From the NCBI GenBank assembly GCA_025529335.1, contig JAMYHX010000068.1, positions 1-64,000 on the forward strand: a DNA stretch of 64,000 nucleotides, in the 5' to 3' direction. A program made the translations under genes and the position numbers. Every line of letters begins with the position of its first letter. The first letter of the stretch is position 1. Shown in pieces: positions 1 through 9,242 of the stretch. Below the pieces are notes generated by a model. That model did no database searches. It was not told the origin of the DNA and saw only the letters and a list, made by a program, of their open reading frames with translations. This stretch comes from Rhizopus sp. PT2906. Lineage: Eukaryota > Mucoromycota > Mucoromycetes > Mucorales > Rhizopodaceae.

Positions 1-84
1 TCATAATAAAAAGATATACTTGGAAGTTATTGTTTAATCCTAGTTCATTTCAAATCAAAACATCAACACATTCTTCAGTGATAA

Positions 85-1135
85 GCAAAAAGAAGACTTC
101 TTTTTTTCTTGTCTATGAGAAAAATCTGACAGCTGGCAAGGCATCAAAGCAGTTGAAGATTCCTCGGCGCACTGGGTACAATTGATTAGCAAAAGATCAA
201 GAGGGCCCTAATGATGAAATACAGCCTAAGGAGCCGAAAGTTACACACGTAGGTGGCAGACCTCCACTTTTAAATGATGCTCATAAAGACCACTTGATAA
301 AGTTCGTGGATAATAATCCCTCAGCCCCATTGGATGCCATGATGGCTGATTTGACGAGCAATTTTGAAGATTTATCGTTGTCAACCACTACTCTATACAA
401 TTTTGTGACCAAGAACTGTAGTCTCTCTTTCAAAAAAGCCCATATGCATTCGAAAAAAAGAAACGAACCTGAAACGATCCAAGCAAGGTACGAGTGGACA
501 ATCCGTTGGGGCGCAACAAAAATGGACTTTATCAACAACTGTATTTTCATTGATGAATCAGCCTTTCATATTAACCTCAAACGAATTAACGCGTGGTCCA
601 AAAAAGGCACTCGAGCAGAGGTGATAGTGCCTCAAACAAGAGCAAAAACGATTACAATTTTGGGTGCAATCTCTGCTCTTGGTGCCATCAATATTAAAGT
701 ACGTCGACCACAGGTTCCTTCAAAAAAAGGAAAGCTACAGGGTCAACGAAGATGTCACTTGAAACTGTCACAATGCACTATTACAATTTTATAAGCAGCA
801 CAATGGATATTTTGGATAAGCGCCCAAAAATGAAAGGCAGTTTCATCATAATGGATAATGCCCCCATACACACAGCATCAGATATTGCCAAATCTATTGA
901 AAGTCGTGGTTACCAATGCGTTTATTTGCCCCCGTATTCACCTGAGCTCAACCCTATAGAACAATTTTGGTCCGTTTGCAAGAGCAAACTCAAATGGGAA
1001 AAGTTGCTAGAACAAGAAACCCTCACGCCACGAATTGCAGATGCCACCCATAGTATCATTATTGAAGACTATGAGGGATTTTGTCGTTATTCTGCTGCTA
1101 GAATTGCCGATTGTTTAGATAAACGACCACTATAA
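85..1135 (+). pseudogene. Broken Tc1/mariner-type DDE transposase
   Basis: The translation shows an N-terminal helix-turn-helix-like segment (around 120-200, with KASKQLKIPRRTGYN) followed by a DDE domain. The catalytic triad is visible as IFIDES near 553, IMDNAPIH near 853 and NPIEQFW near 955. There are 34 residues between the second Asp and the Glu, the DD34E spacing of Tc1. An in-frame stop lies in the HTH part (near 184), and the reading frame shifts between about 720 and 760, so the first Asp and the last two catalytic residues are in different frames. It is therefore a decayed copy. No clear TIRs were found around it. Confidence 0.85.
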
Positions 1136-1149
1136 TTTTTTAAAAGAAA

Positions 1150-1300
1150 AATGTGCCAAATTCTAAGCCAATTTGTTTCAGTGAAAGTGTGCCAATATAT
1201 TTTTGAAAATGTGTGCCAACGTGTTTTTGGTTTAATGTACCAAAGTGAATTCCCATCTTTGTGCCAATGTGTTTTTGGGGGAGCATGTCAAAGATTTGTG
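1150..1300. repeat. Degenerate tandem 'gtgtgccaa' repeats beside the Tc1 relic
   Basis: Directly after the transposase stop, the motif GTGCCAA or a close variant recurs about every 20-45 bases (near 1152, 1188, 1212, 1239, 1261). Several copies are followed by a T-rich run such as GTGTTTTTG. This looks like subterminal repeats of the element or a decayed minisatellite. No protein is encoded. Confidence 0.5.
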
Positions 1301-1432
1301 AAAAAAGTGTATATTATTACAAAAAAGGAAAATAAAGCGTGGCATTTGAGGTTGTTACCACATTTTTCGTGTCTTCTTCGTCAACATTCATATTGATAGT
1401 ATACGCCTATCTACCCATATCTATTTTCCTCT

Positions 1433-1866
1433 TTATTTTGAAGCTGGGCGACAATTAAACAGTTTAAGATCCTCAGGATTATTCAGCAGCTGGACACTAT
1501 CGAAATACTTGAACTGATTTTCATAAAAGAATTGATCAATAAATACTTTTTGCAGGCTAGAGTTGTCTCTGGATACAAGATTTTTGTAAGTTTATTACTA
1601 TTTTAGAATTTACACTCTTTGTTACCTTAGTAATTTTTTGATATCTGTTATGTTGGTTGTTAAGCCAGCATAATCAATGGCGATGACGCAGGTTTTGGTA
1701 TTGTTTTCAAGGAACTCCAAAAAATCTGCTGTGTTCCCATGGACATCGTTTAATTTTGACAGGATATCATCTTCATCTTCGAAATCACTTTTGAGAAATT
1801 GTTGCTTTGTTGAACTACGGGGTGAAACAAAAACCTTGTCTACCAATGATCTTTTATATAAAATAT
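1433..1866 (-). pseudogene. 3' part of a recombinase-like mobile-element gene
   Basis: Two exons read on the minus strand. The first (1866 to 1626) encodes RSLVDKVFVSPRSS...GNTADFLEFL...TKTCVIAIDYAGLTTN. The second (1556 to 1433) encodes QKVFIDQFFYENQFKYFD...LKLFNCRPASK and a stop. The intron uses a GT donor and a CTCTAG acceptor, and the phase joins correctly. The same protein family appears at 29.6-31.3 kb with the same intron position and the same FxCR C-terminal motif. In that copy a GYVRK motif precedes this part, which resembles the start of a serine-recombinase catalytic domain (inference). The upstream half is missing because a TIR element begins exactly where the reading frame is lost. 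Confidence 0.6.
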
Positions 1867-2350
1867 GGGAAACACTACATGCACGAAAAAATTCACTACG
1901 CGCATGAGGAAATCCACAAGAGGGTTAATGCCACAGACACTACCTGTAATATCGTCAACAATCCTTTTCAATGTACAGCGTCACGCTAAGCCTGTTCAGA
2001 GAACAGACGTCTTTCCATGTTCCTTGATGTAGAATATGAAAGAAAGAGATAAAAAAGAAATGTGGTCATTGCTGTACTTTAATTTTTTTATGTTGTCAGC
2101 TTGATCAACAAACCAAAATCATTTAAGTGTAATTATAAAGAATATTCCACTGGACAGTCTTAGGTCAGGCAGCGAACTTTGTATTGTCAAGTTGTAAGGT
2201 GACACCACCTGTAGTGTCCTCAAGGAAGCGTTCGTAGCATTAACCTTCTCGTGGATTTCTTCGTGCGCGTATTGTTCACCGCGCTTTATTCTCTGAAAAA
2301 ATTAGCTAATTCATTCTTTCGTGAATTTTTTCGTGCATGTAGTGTTTCCC
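1867..2350 (+). mobile_element. Short TIR element, copy 1 (non-autonomous, MITE-like)
   Basis: The two ends form a perfect 30-bp inverted repeat: 1867-1896 is the reverse complement of 2321-2350 and begins GGGAAACACTACATGCACG. A second inverted pair lies inside (1898-1934 against 2234-2270). On the right side about 50 extra bases separate the two arms. The interior matches the copy at 52.2 kb in the same orientation and the copy at 30.6 kb in the opposite orientation. No transposase is encoded. No target duplication could be recognised at this copy. Confidence 0.8.
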
Positions 2351-2559
2351 TTCACAAAAACCGTGAATTACTCACGAATGAAAAATGATCAGAATCACTT
2401 GAAATCAGAAATGCGTAAAATGGACCGGAAAAACCATAGAATCAGCCTATAAAAAAATCAAGTAGTGGCATACTGTCAACTAATCGCACATTTCTCTTCA
2501 TAATTGCACTCTTTTAGACATAATTTTTATGAGGGCATTGTTACTCAAAAACGAATTAT

Positions 2560-2660
2560 TCTGATTGGCCCATTTGACCACCTCCCGCTCAACCGTGTAT
2601 TATTCACGGTTATTTCAAAAAAAAAATACGGCTCTTCTCGCCATAGTGAGAGTGGAAGCG
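2560..2660 (+). repeat. Dispersed repeat with a palindromic core, copy A
   Basis: About 95 bases here match the reverse complement of roughly 29521-29620 with few changes. Shared blocks include CTGATTGGC, CATTTGA, CTCAACCGTG and CTTCTCGCCATAGTG. The core AACCGTG..TATTCACGGTT is palindromic. It looks like a short non-autonomous element or the end of a larger one. Confidence 0.65.
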
Positions 2661-3438
2661 CAGTACGGTATATCCATGGATGTCAAGATTGATACTACGA
2701 AAATGCTTTTGGCAACGACGAATTTTCATTTCGTACAGCATTAATTTTGTTCTCACTATTGGGTGCATTTGTTTTCGATCATACGCGAATTTACTTTCCG
2801 GAAAGAGTGTATAGCAAAACATATGATTCGATAGTAATGCAACTAAAGTTGAATATTTCTAGACAGTTTACAAAAGAAAAAAAGGTAATCTAATTTAAAC
2901 AAGATCAACTATTGCTTTAACACCACTTTAATTTAACCACTAAATCTTGCCTTATCGACAAGGTTCCAAAAAAGAACCTATAATTAATCATATCAAATGT
3001 ATGCTTATTCTTGAAAAACATCTTCTTAAACACCAATTGAAGAACAATCAAAGGGTAGCCTACCGTTCAAGTGAAAGGTAAAAAAGCTTAAATTATTTAG
3101 GGATTAAACTTTTATAAAGCGGTTTTATATGTGTCATTGAAGCCAGCAGAATATCGTTGAAAGAATTATTACGGTTGTGCTATCTTTCGAACTTATATCG
3201 CCGTATCGAACACGGGCTTTGCTCGCAAGAGTGGGTTAGGCTTTTGTCTAAATATCACTAAGTCTAAATACACTATTTCCATAAAGAGATGTCGCGCTGA
3301 CTTGTCGTTTTTTTTCGTATAAATTGTATTATAAAAACTGCAAAAATGCTTTATGAAAAGACTGCACTGTTGCGGCATAATCGTAACTGGGCTGGACTTT
3401 AATCTCTTTTTCTTTTCTCCTTTCTTTGCTCAATTCAG
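2661..3438. other. Spacer upstream of the zinc transporter
   Basis: This stretch is AT-rich with only short, unconvincing reading frames. The last 70 bases before the next start codon are pyrimidine-rich (TCTCTTTTTCTTTTCTCC), which is usual for promoters of highly transcribed fungal genes. Nothing else was recognised. Confidence 0.5.
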
Positions 3439-4341
3439 ATGGAACCACTATCATGGTTAATCATCTTGAGTGCTGCCATGTTTATTGGTAGTTACATTGC
3501 TGGGTCGCTTCCACTTGCTGTTCAGCTATCTCAAAAGAAAGTACACTTACTGAGTTCTTTTGGCGGAGGAATGTTAATAGGTACATGCTTGGTAGTTGTC
3601 ATCCCTGAAGGCGTTGAAGCGATATATAAAAGTACATTGCAAGTCAACAACACTGGACAACAGCATCCACAGAAACGTGATCCAAGTGTAGGAAGCGATG
3701 GACACGCTGCAATGGGCATAGCCCTGATTGTAGGATTTGCGCTCATGTTCATTATTGATCAACTAAACTCCCAAGTGACAAAGCCTTCAATGAACGGTCA
3801 AGAATACTCAGAGTTAGAAGTAATATCTGGAGAAAGAGAAAGAGAAAGGGATTCAGAACAGCATCGTCATGACACGTCGACAGCATCTGTCACGGGATTG
3901 CTAATCCACGCCGCCGCAGATGGCATTGCTCTCGGTGCTAGTGTGACGCGTCCAGAGCTATCAGTAATTGTGTTTTTAGCTATTATTCTGCATAAAGCAC
4001 CTGCCGCATTTGGATTGACTTCTTTACTACTCAACAGCGGATTAACCAAGACAAGTATACAAAAGTATTTAATCCTATTCGCTCTGGCTGCTCCGACAGG
4101 GTCCATATTAACCTATCTCATACTTGGCTTATTTTCATCCAATGTGACATCAACCGACATAGAGTACTTCTCTGGTCTTTTACTGGTATTTTCAGGCGGA
4201 ACATTTTTGTTCGTTGCCATGCACGCATTACAGGAGGCATCACATTCAAAGCCTAGTGAAGTCCATCGACCGACACAGCTACTAATTACTCTTGTTGGTA
4301 TGCTTATTCCCACCACACTTAACATTATGCATAACCATTGA
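3439..4341 (+). CDS. ZIP-family zinc transporter, ZIP9/SLC39A9-like
   Basis: This intronless 300-residue protein is a member of the ZIP (SLC39) family. It starts with a hydrophobic segment (LSWLIILSAAMFIGSYIAG) and shows about seven to eight membrane segments. The family metal-binding motifs are present in the TM4-TM5 region: HAAADGIALGAS near residue 157 and HKAPAAFGL near residue 184. The loop between TM3 and TM4 is charged and contains an ERERERD run and HRH, a typical variable cytoplasmic zinc-binding loop. The closest family I recognise is ZIP9, whose members move zinc (and manganese in yeast Atx2) out of the Golgi. The location is inferred from the family. The gene faces the cytidylate kinase gene, with only 16 bases between the two stop codons. 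Confidence 0.88.
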   Translation: MEPLSWLIILSAAMFIGSYIAGSLPLAVQLSQKKVHLLSSFGGGMLIGTCLVVVIPEGVEAIYKSTLQVNNTGQQHPQKRDPSVGSDGHAAMGIALIVGFALMFIIDQLNSQVTKPSMNGQEYSELEVISGERERERDSEQHRHDTSTASVTGLLIHAAADGIALGASVTRPELSVIVFLAIILHKAPAAFGLTSLLLNSGLTKTSIQKYLILFALAAPTGSILTYLILGLFSSNVTSTDIEYFSGLLLVFSGGTFLFVAMHALQEASHSKPSEVHRPTQLLITLVGMLIPTTLNIMHNH

Positions 4342-4357
4342 AAATGGATATGTATAT

Positions 4358-5224
4358 TTATTGTGAAATCCGTTGATAGACCCAATTTTGAATGATTTCT
4401 ACTTGTTTTTCTATTGATAAACTACTTGTATCCAATACGAGCGCATCCTCTGCCTTTTTTAATGGTGAAATCTTGCGTGTGCGATCAGCTAAATCTCGAG
4501 CTTCGAGGTCGAGTTTAACATCATCCAGGGTTTCCTTCAACGAATATCCCTGTCTGTTCTTTAGTTCTTCGAATCGTCTTTGAGCACGCACCCAGACATC
4601 AGCCTCTATAAAAACTTTGAGTTCTGCATCGGGAAGAATAACCGTTCCGATATCCCTTCCATCCATGACAACGCCCTTGACACGTTGACCTTTATGTTTA
4701 AATCCTTCAGAGATAGACTCTGGCACTTGTCCACTTGCAATCGCACGCTGGTATTCTGCAAGTGCACTTCGTACTTGAGGATTTGCTGCGACCAGATTAA
4801 TGTTTCTTGTGATGTTGGAAGTACGAATAAGGTGGCTCACATCGTGTCCGTCTAGTTCGATCTGGCCTAATGAAGGAAAACGAATGTGCGAGTTCTTTGC
4901 AATCTGTGCAACTTGATCTTGATTGAGTGGATCACTGGGATTAATGTTGCTTTGCTGGCATTTCAATGTAATCTATATATTTATAAAGCGCCTCATGTTG
5001 GTCAAAAAAGCAAGAAATGTGTCATTTGGTGTGTATTGCTTACAGCCCGAAACATAGCTCCAGAGTCAATATAAGTAAACCCTAATCTACTGGCTAATAG
5101 TTTAGCTGTGGTACCTATAGATCAAGAGTAAGAAGTGTGGTTAGTTTGTTGTATTAACACTTCATTTCTTACTTTTCCCAGAAGCTGCAGGTCCATCAAT
5201 GGCGATTCTGAAAAGACGTGACAT
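4358..5224 (-). CDS. Cytidylate (CMP/dCMP) kinase, bacterial Cmk type
   Basis: The enzyme phosphorylates CMP and dCMP with ATP in pyrimidine nucleotide metabolism. Three exons join cleanly: 5224-5173 (MSRLFRIAIDGPAASGK), 5114-5044 (TTAKLLASRLGFTYIDSGAMFRA) and 4972-4358, about 245 residues in all, near the bacterial Cmk length of 225. Visible features are the P-loop DGPAASGKS, the CMP-binding GRDIGTVILPDA segment and the lid-region ARDLADRTR. These are features of bacterial-type Cmk, not of the adenylate-kinase-like UMP-CMP kinase that most fungi rely on. No obvious mitochondrial targeting peptide precedes the P-loop, since only six residues lie before it. It is tail-to-tail with the zinc transporter and divergent from RAD17. 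Confidence 0.88.
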
Positions 5225-5684
5225 CTTTATCAAGGGTCTTAAAGAAAGATAAATTTTGAAAAGTGGAGCTTGTATATTTGGTAAATGATATATTTATCAT
5301 ATCTTAATAAGGTTAACCTTATTCTGCCTGGTATACGTCTTAAATCATGCCTATCTGTTAGATTGGGACATAATAACACTCCCTCTGGTTATTCCAAAAT
5401 GCTATTTCTTCCAATAACCACATCCAAGGTGGTCTTTTCGGCGACGTTGCTATTTTTTCCCTTAATGGACAAAAGGTCACAAATTTCAAATCTTGTAATT
5501 TGTCGACTTTTCTGCATTTTATGCATGCTATTTAATGAACTTACAGAACAGTCCAGTATGAAAAAAGATTATCATATATTCAAAAAGTCAAACTAATATA
5601 AAGATACACACACAGAATTTCGTTCTGCCGTCTTATTCTACTCAACAGAAAAGAAGCGCACTTTGTGATCTTGCTTCAGATTTT
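5225..5684. promoter_or_regulatory. Divergent intergenic region between cytidylate kinase and RAD17
   Basis: This 460-base AT-rich stretch must hold the promoters of both genes. A 103-codon open frame (5285-5596, plus strand) crosses it, but it is rich in hydrophobic residues with no recognisable motif, and I do not call it a gene. Confidence 0.4.
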
Positions 5685-7389
5685 ATGGACTCACGTAAGC
5701 TAAACTTATTTACCGCAGTTAATGTATTGCATTGACGCATGAATAGACTTACTTAAAACCAATAATGATAGTCTTTGGACTGATCTTTATGCTCCAAAGC
5801 ACGAAGTAATTGTTTTTTGTATAATCTAGATTTTGATTACTTACTTAGATTTAGAATGACTTGGCGATTAGATCTGCAAGGATCAAGGAAGTCAGAATGG
5901 CCATAAATAACTCATCAATCGGAAAGCAAAAGGGACCTGTCAAAATACTCATGTTAACTGGTCCATCTGGTTGTGGCAAAAGTACACTCATACGACTCAT
6001 TTCCAAAACAGATGGCTACAAACTTATCGAATGGTTACCCAGTCGATGGGCGTACGACGACAATAGAGCTTATAATACCCAGCATTCAAGTAGGATATAC
6101 ATTGGTTGTTTTTGTTATGACTAAATTCATTTCATAGATTCACCCATGGAACGCTTTAGACAATTCTTGCATCAATCAATACATCAATCTACATTTGACG
6201 AACAATACAACAAGAAAATAATCTTGGTTGACGACATGCCCGATCTTACGACTAATTCTGTAAAGAGTCAATTTCATTCCATCCTACAAACTTGCCTCAA
6301 CAGTCCAGTACCATTTTTGATTGTCTTTATCGTGTCAGATGTTTGGCTGTCGACTGAGTCAGTTCAAAAGAGTTATGATACACGGCTAGTTAGTATACGA
6401 GATCTGATTCCGCCTGGATTATCCATTGATCAACGACTGCAGACGATTGAGTATGATATGAACATATTCTTCAAAATTATCATCTCATTCATTTTGTTCA
6501 ACAGGTTCCTGCCAATTACGAAACCAACAATAATAAAGGTTTTGAGTAAAACAGCACTAAAGGCAAATGTTCAGATCGGAAAGGATCGATTAGAGGAGCT
6601 GTCAGAACTAAGCAATGGTGATATTCGAGCAGCAATTAATATGCTCCAATTTTACTCTACAAGCAAGAATGCTAACAAGCATTCGGGAATAAAAAGAAAA
6701 AGAGATGACGATGCTAGTCTCTTCTGCAGAACGACTGGATCTTTGTCTTTATTTCATGCAGTAGGAAAGGTACTTTATGCAAAGAGGGATATAAATGGAT
6801 ATTATGAATCAAAGCCGGAGGTGAGACACTAAGAGATTGTTATGATAGAAGAATACTGACTTGGATGAATGGTAGGACATTTTAGGTAGACTTCCTGTGG
6901 ACAATGATTTATTTATCTCTTACTTGCATGAAAACTGTCCAATGTTCCTTGATGACAGTGAAGCATGCGCAGAGGCATTAGAAAGTCTGTGCGAGGCTGA
7001 TCTAATACGTTCAAAGGATGATTGGCAAAACGATATCCTGAGTGCCTGCAGATGTTTGGTATCCATGCATGGGATAATGATTACCAGAAAAGAAAAGGTT
7101 GGCGGTAATCTAAGACCGCTAAATAAGCCTAGCTTTTCTAAGGTGCAGTATATGATGGAGGCAAACAAGAATAAAGGTTTGAACAGATTACATATTGCTG
7201 ATATAGGACTTTCTTACATTATTTGAATTAGAGCTTGACTTAAAGATAGCATCACTCTGCAATGCCAACAAAGATACATCTGAATCACAAACAATCAATC
7301 AAGATCCCATTCAGGATTTTAGTGAAGATGAATTTGATACTATTTATGGAGATGGCACTGAACTTATGGAGCTGCTGGATGGCTTCTAA
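5685..7389 (+). CDS. RAD17: RAD17 checkpoint clamp loader subunit
   Basis: Rad17 replaces Rfc1 in the clamp loader that puts the 9-1-1 complex on damaged DNA and so activates checkpoint signalling in the nucleus. Seven exons join in phase: 5685-5694, 5747-5805, 5855-6089, 6138-6450, 6505-6820, 6876-7176 and 7232-7389, giving 463 residues. The first coding exon is only 10 nt. The start reads MDSHLLKTNN, then LWTDLYAPKHENDLAIRSA, the family's typical opening. The Walker A motif GPSGCGKST, KLIEWLPSRW and the Walker B-like ILVDDMPD follow. Later come the lid-region NGDIRAAINMLQF and SKPEDILGRLPVDNDLF. The acidic C-terminus (QDFSEDEFD) also fits the family. The intron at 6451-6504 is a multiple of three and could be retained without a stop. 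Confidence 0.9.
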
Positions 7390-7991
7390 ACTTTTAAATA
7401 ATGTAGAAATTGACATATTCCCTTGTGATTTTTAAAAAGACATTGAAGCGAAGAAAACTGTAAACTTTAGGCATATATGCTTCTATAAACAGGAAGAGCA
7501 ACATTTGCCTGTGATATCTATAAAAAAATAAAAAAAATAGTTTGCATAAAGGAATGTCATGATCCTCTATTGTCGTTCACTCCAGGACGAACATCGAACT
7601 TCAATGCGGCAATAGATTGCATATGGTTATGAACAGAGTCTTGAAGAAGAAAGAAAGAAAGGTCAGACTTGAACAGCGAGAAATGGTATTTCTCAGTGGA
7701 CACTATACAATATATGAACCTTCAGACTCATCTGTAACTTATAGCATTTAGAAGACGGTTTATCCAGTAAGATGAGATCTGGCTAATTCTTTTAATATAG
7801 TAATTAACAAAATTAAGGCACCAAGGTTTCAAAAAACTATAGAAGAGAGAGAGACACACTTTTAATTCAACATCAAATCTCTTTGAAACTACCGTAAGCC
7901 CTATTCTTATGCTATGCTTTCTCTTTTTAGTATTTTTGACTGATTTTTACTATCATTTGTTCAATTTTACCAAATTGGGATTTCGTACTAG
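7390..7991. other. Spacer between RAD17 and the Fanzor-like gene
   Basis: This probably holds the 5' end of the Fanzor element. A short open frame, 7626-7754 (MVMNRVLKKKERKVRLEQRE...), could be an upstream exon. Possible splice sites (GTAAGC near 7894 and TTTTTAG near 7930) suggest further exons, but I could not join them with confidence. Confidence 0.35.
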
Positions 7992-9032
7992 AGACAGTCT
8001 TACGAGTGGGAAGAAGTTTAAGTAAGCTATGTGTAAAATAACAATACAATACAGGAATATCTAATTATCATTAATAGAAACGTTATAACGACGGATGGTC
8101 ATTCAATATCTTTTCTTTTTACCCGAACTGTCAAGAAATCTTTGGCAACAACTAAAAATCCTTCAGATTTTATTGATGACATCCGAAATGGTTGTGATAT
8201 TTGGGGAGTAGACCCAGGTGTTTCTACAATCTTAACCGCCGTAGATACATCTGGAAGGCAAAGGACAACAAGTTTGGATGAGTATTATCATCTGTGTGGC
8301 TATAATAATGCAAATTTTATACGAATGAAACATCAAGAACAACATACGGCTCAGTTTTTGAAAATTTCTAATTTAAGCTCACTGAAGACATCAAATATCA
8401 CAGAGTTTGCAAAAGCCTGCCAAGAAAGACTCAGTTTGTATGACGATATTACAAGTTACTATAATGAAAATGCCTGGTAAGTGTAAGTATGATTTTTTTT
8501 TACTTGTTTATTTAAGCAAGCAAAATTCTGTAGGTCATCAAAATTGAAGTTTCAATGCTATATTCGTAAACAAAAAGGGGTGCATGAAATCTGCAAACGG
8601 TTAATGCACGGAAGTGTAAAGTATAACAAGAAGGCGTCTACTGGGGTCAAGACATCGTCTGCTGAAAATGAAAGCAAATATTGTCCTCCTGCTCCTCTTG
8701 ATCATCCTGACAAGCCCAGAAAAACAACAATTGCTTTTGGCGATGGTATGTTTAACAGCAGCCTGAGAGGAAACAGAGGGGCACCTGTCCGCCTTATAAA
8801 AAAGGCTTTGCAAAAATATTGCGGAAACCAATTAGAAATATGTATGGTAGATGAATATTTGACAAGCCAAATATGCAACAGGTGTAAAAGTAGAAATATG
8901 GACAATGTTGTAACTGAGAAGTCAAAACGAAGAGTACATACGATATTGAAGTGTAAACAAAACACTTGCAACATCGTATGGAATCGTGATATCATGGCTG
9001 CACACAGTGTAAGTTGTATTAACTATGTCTGA
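7992..9032 (+). CDS. Fanzor-like (eukaryotic TnpB) RNA-guided nuclease, C-terminal part
   Basis: Fanzor proteins are eukaryotic relatives of IS605/IS607 TnpB and cut DNA guided by a noncoding RNA. The recognised part has exons 8055-8476 and 8534-9032, with a tentative small exon 7992-8015. The 57-nt intron 8477-8533 joins in phase (NAW/SSKLK). The RuvC-like core is complete: RuvC-I in WGVDPGVSTILTAVD, a FGDGMFNSSLRG segment, the shifted Fanzor glutamate in MVDEYLTSQICNRC, a zinc ribbon (CNRC and CKQNTC), and RuvC-III in WNRDIMAAHS. All three acidic catalytic residues are therefore present. A segment before RuvC-I (VITTDGHSISFLF) also fits the family. The N-terminal domain is not resolved and may lie in further exons upstream or be decayed. 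A GTAAG donor at 9013 could add a short last exon. The guide RNA would be expected just downstream (9033-9240). Confidence 0.85.
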
Positions 9033-9242
9033 ATTTAAAAGTGCGAAAACTGTAACTAATCATTTTTGTTAATGTTGAAACGTAGCATCTTTGACTTGTA
9101 TATTCTAGTACACTCTTTCACTTGTCAGGTTGTGACTTCGGCTTCGACATTTTCTGACTTTAAATTTTGCAATTTTTAAATAAGTAAAGGTTTGCCCTAG
9201 AAAAAAATAAACTCTTTCACTCAGCGCGTTATATAAATCCAG

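Noticed and set aside
5285..5596. 103-codon open frame between cytidylate kinase and RAD17
   Set aside because: It has no motif and a composition of translated AT-rich spacer, and it lies in a divergent promoter region.
6451..6504. Insertion in RAD17
   Set aside because: The 54 bases begin GTATGATATG and end CAACAG, so this is an ordinary intron that happens to be a multiple of three.
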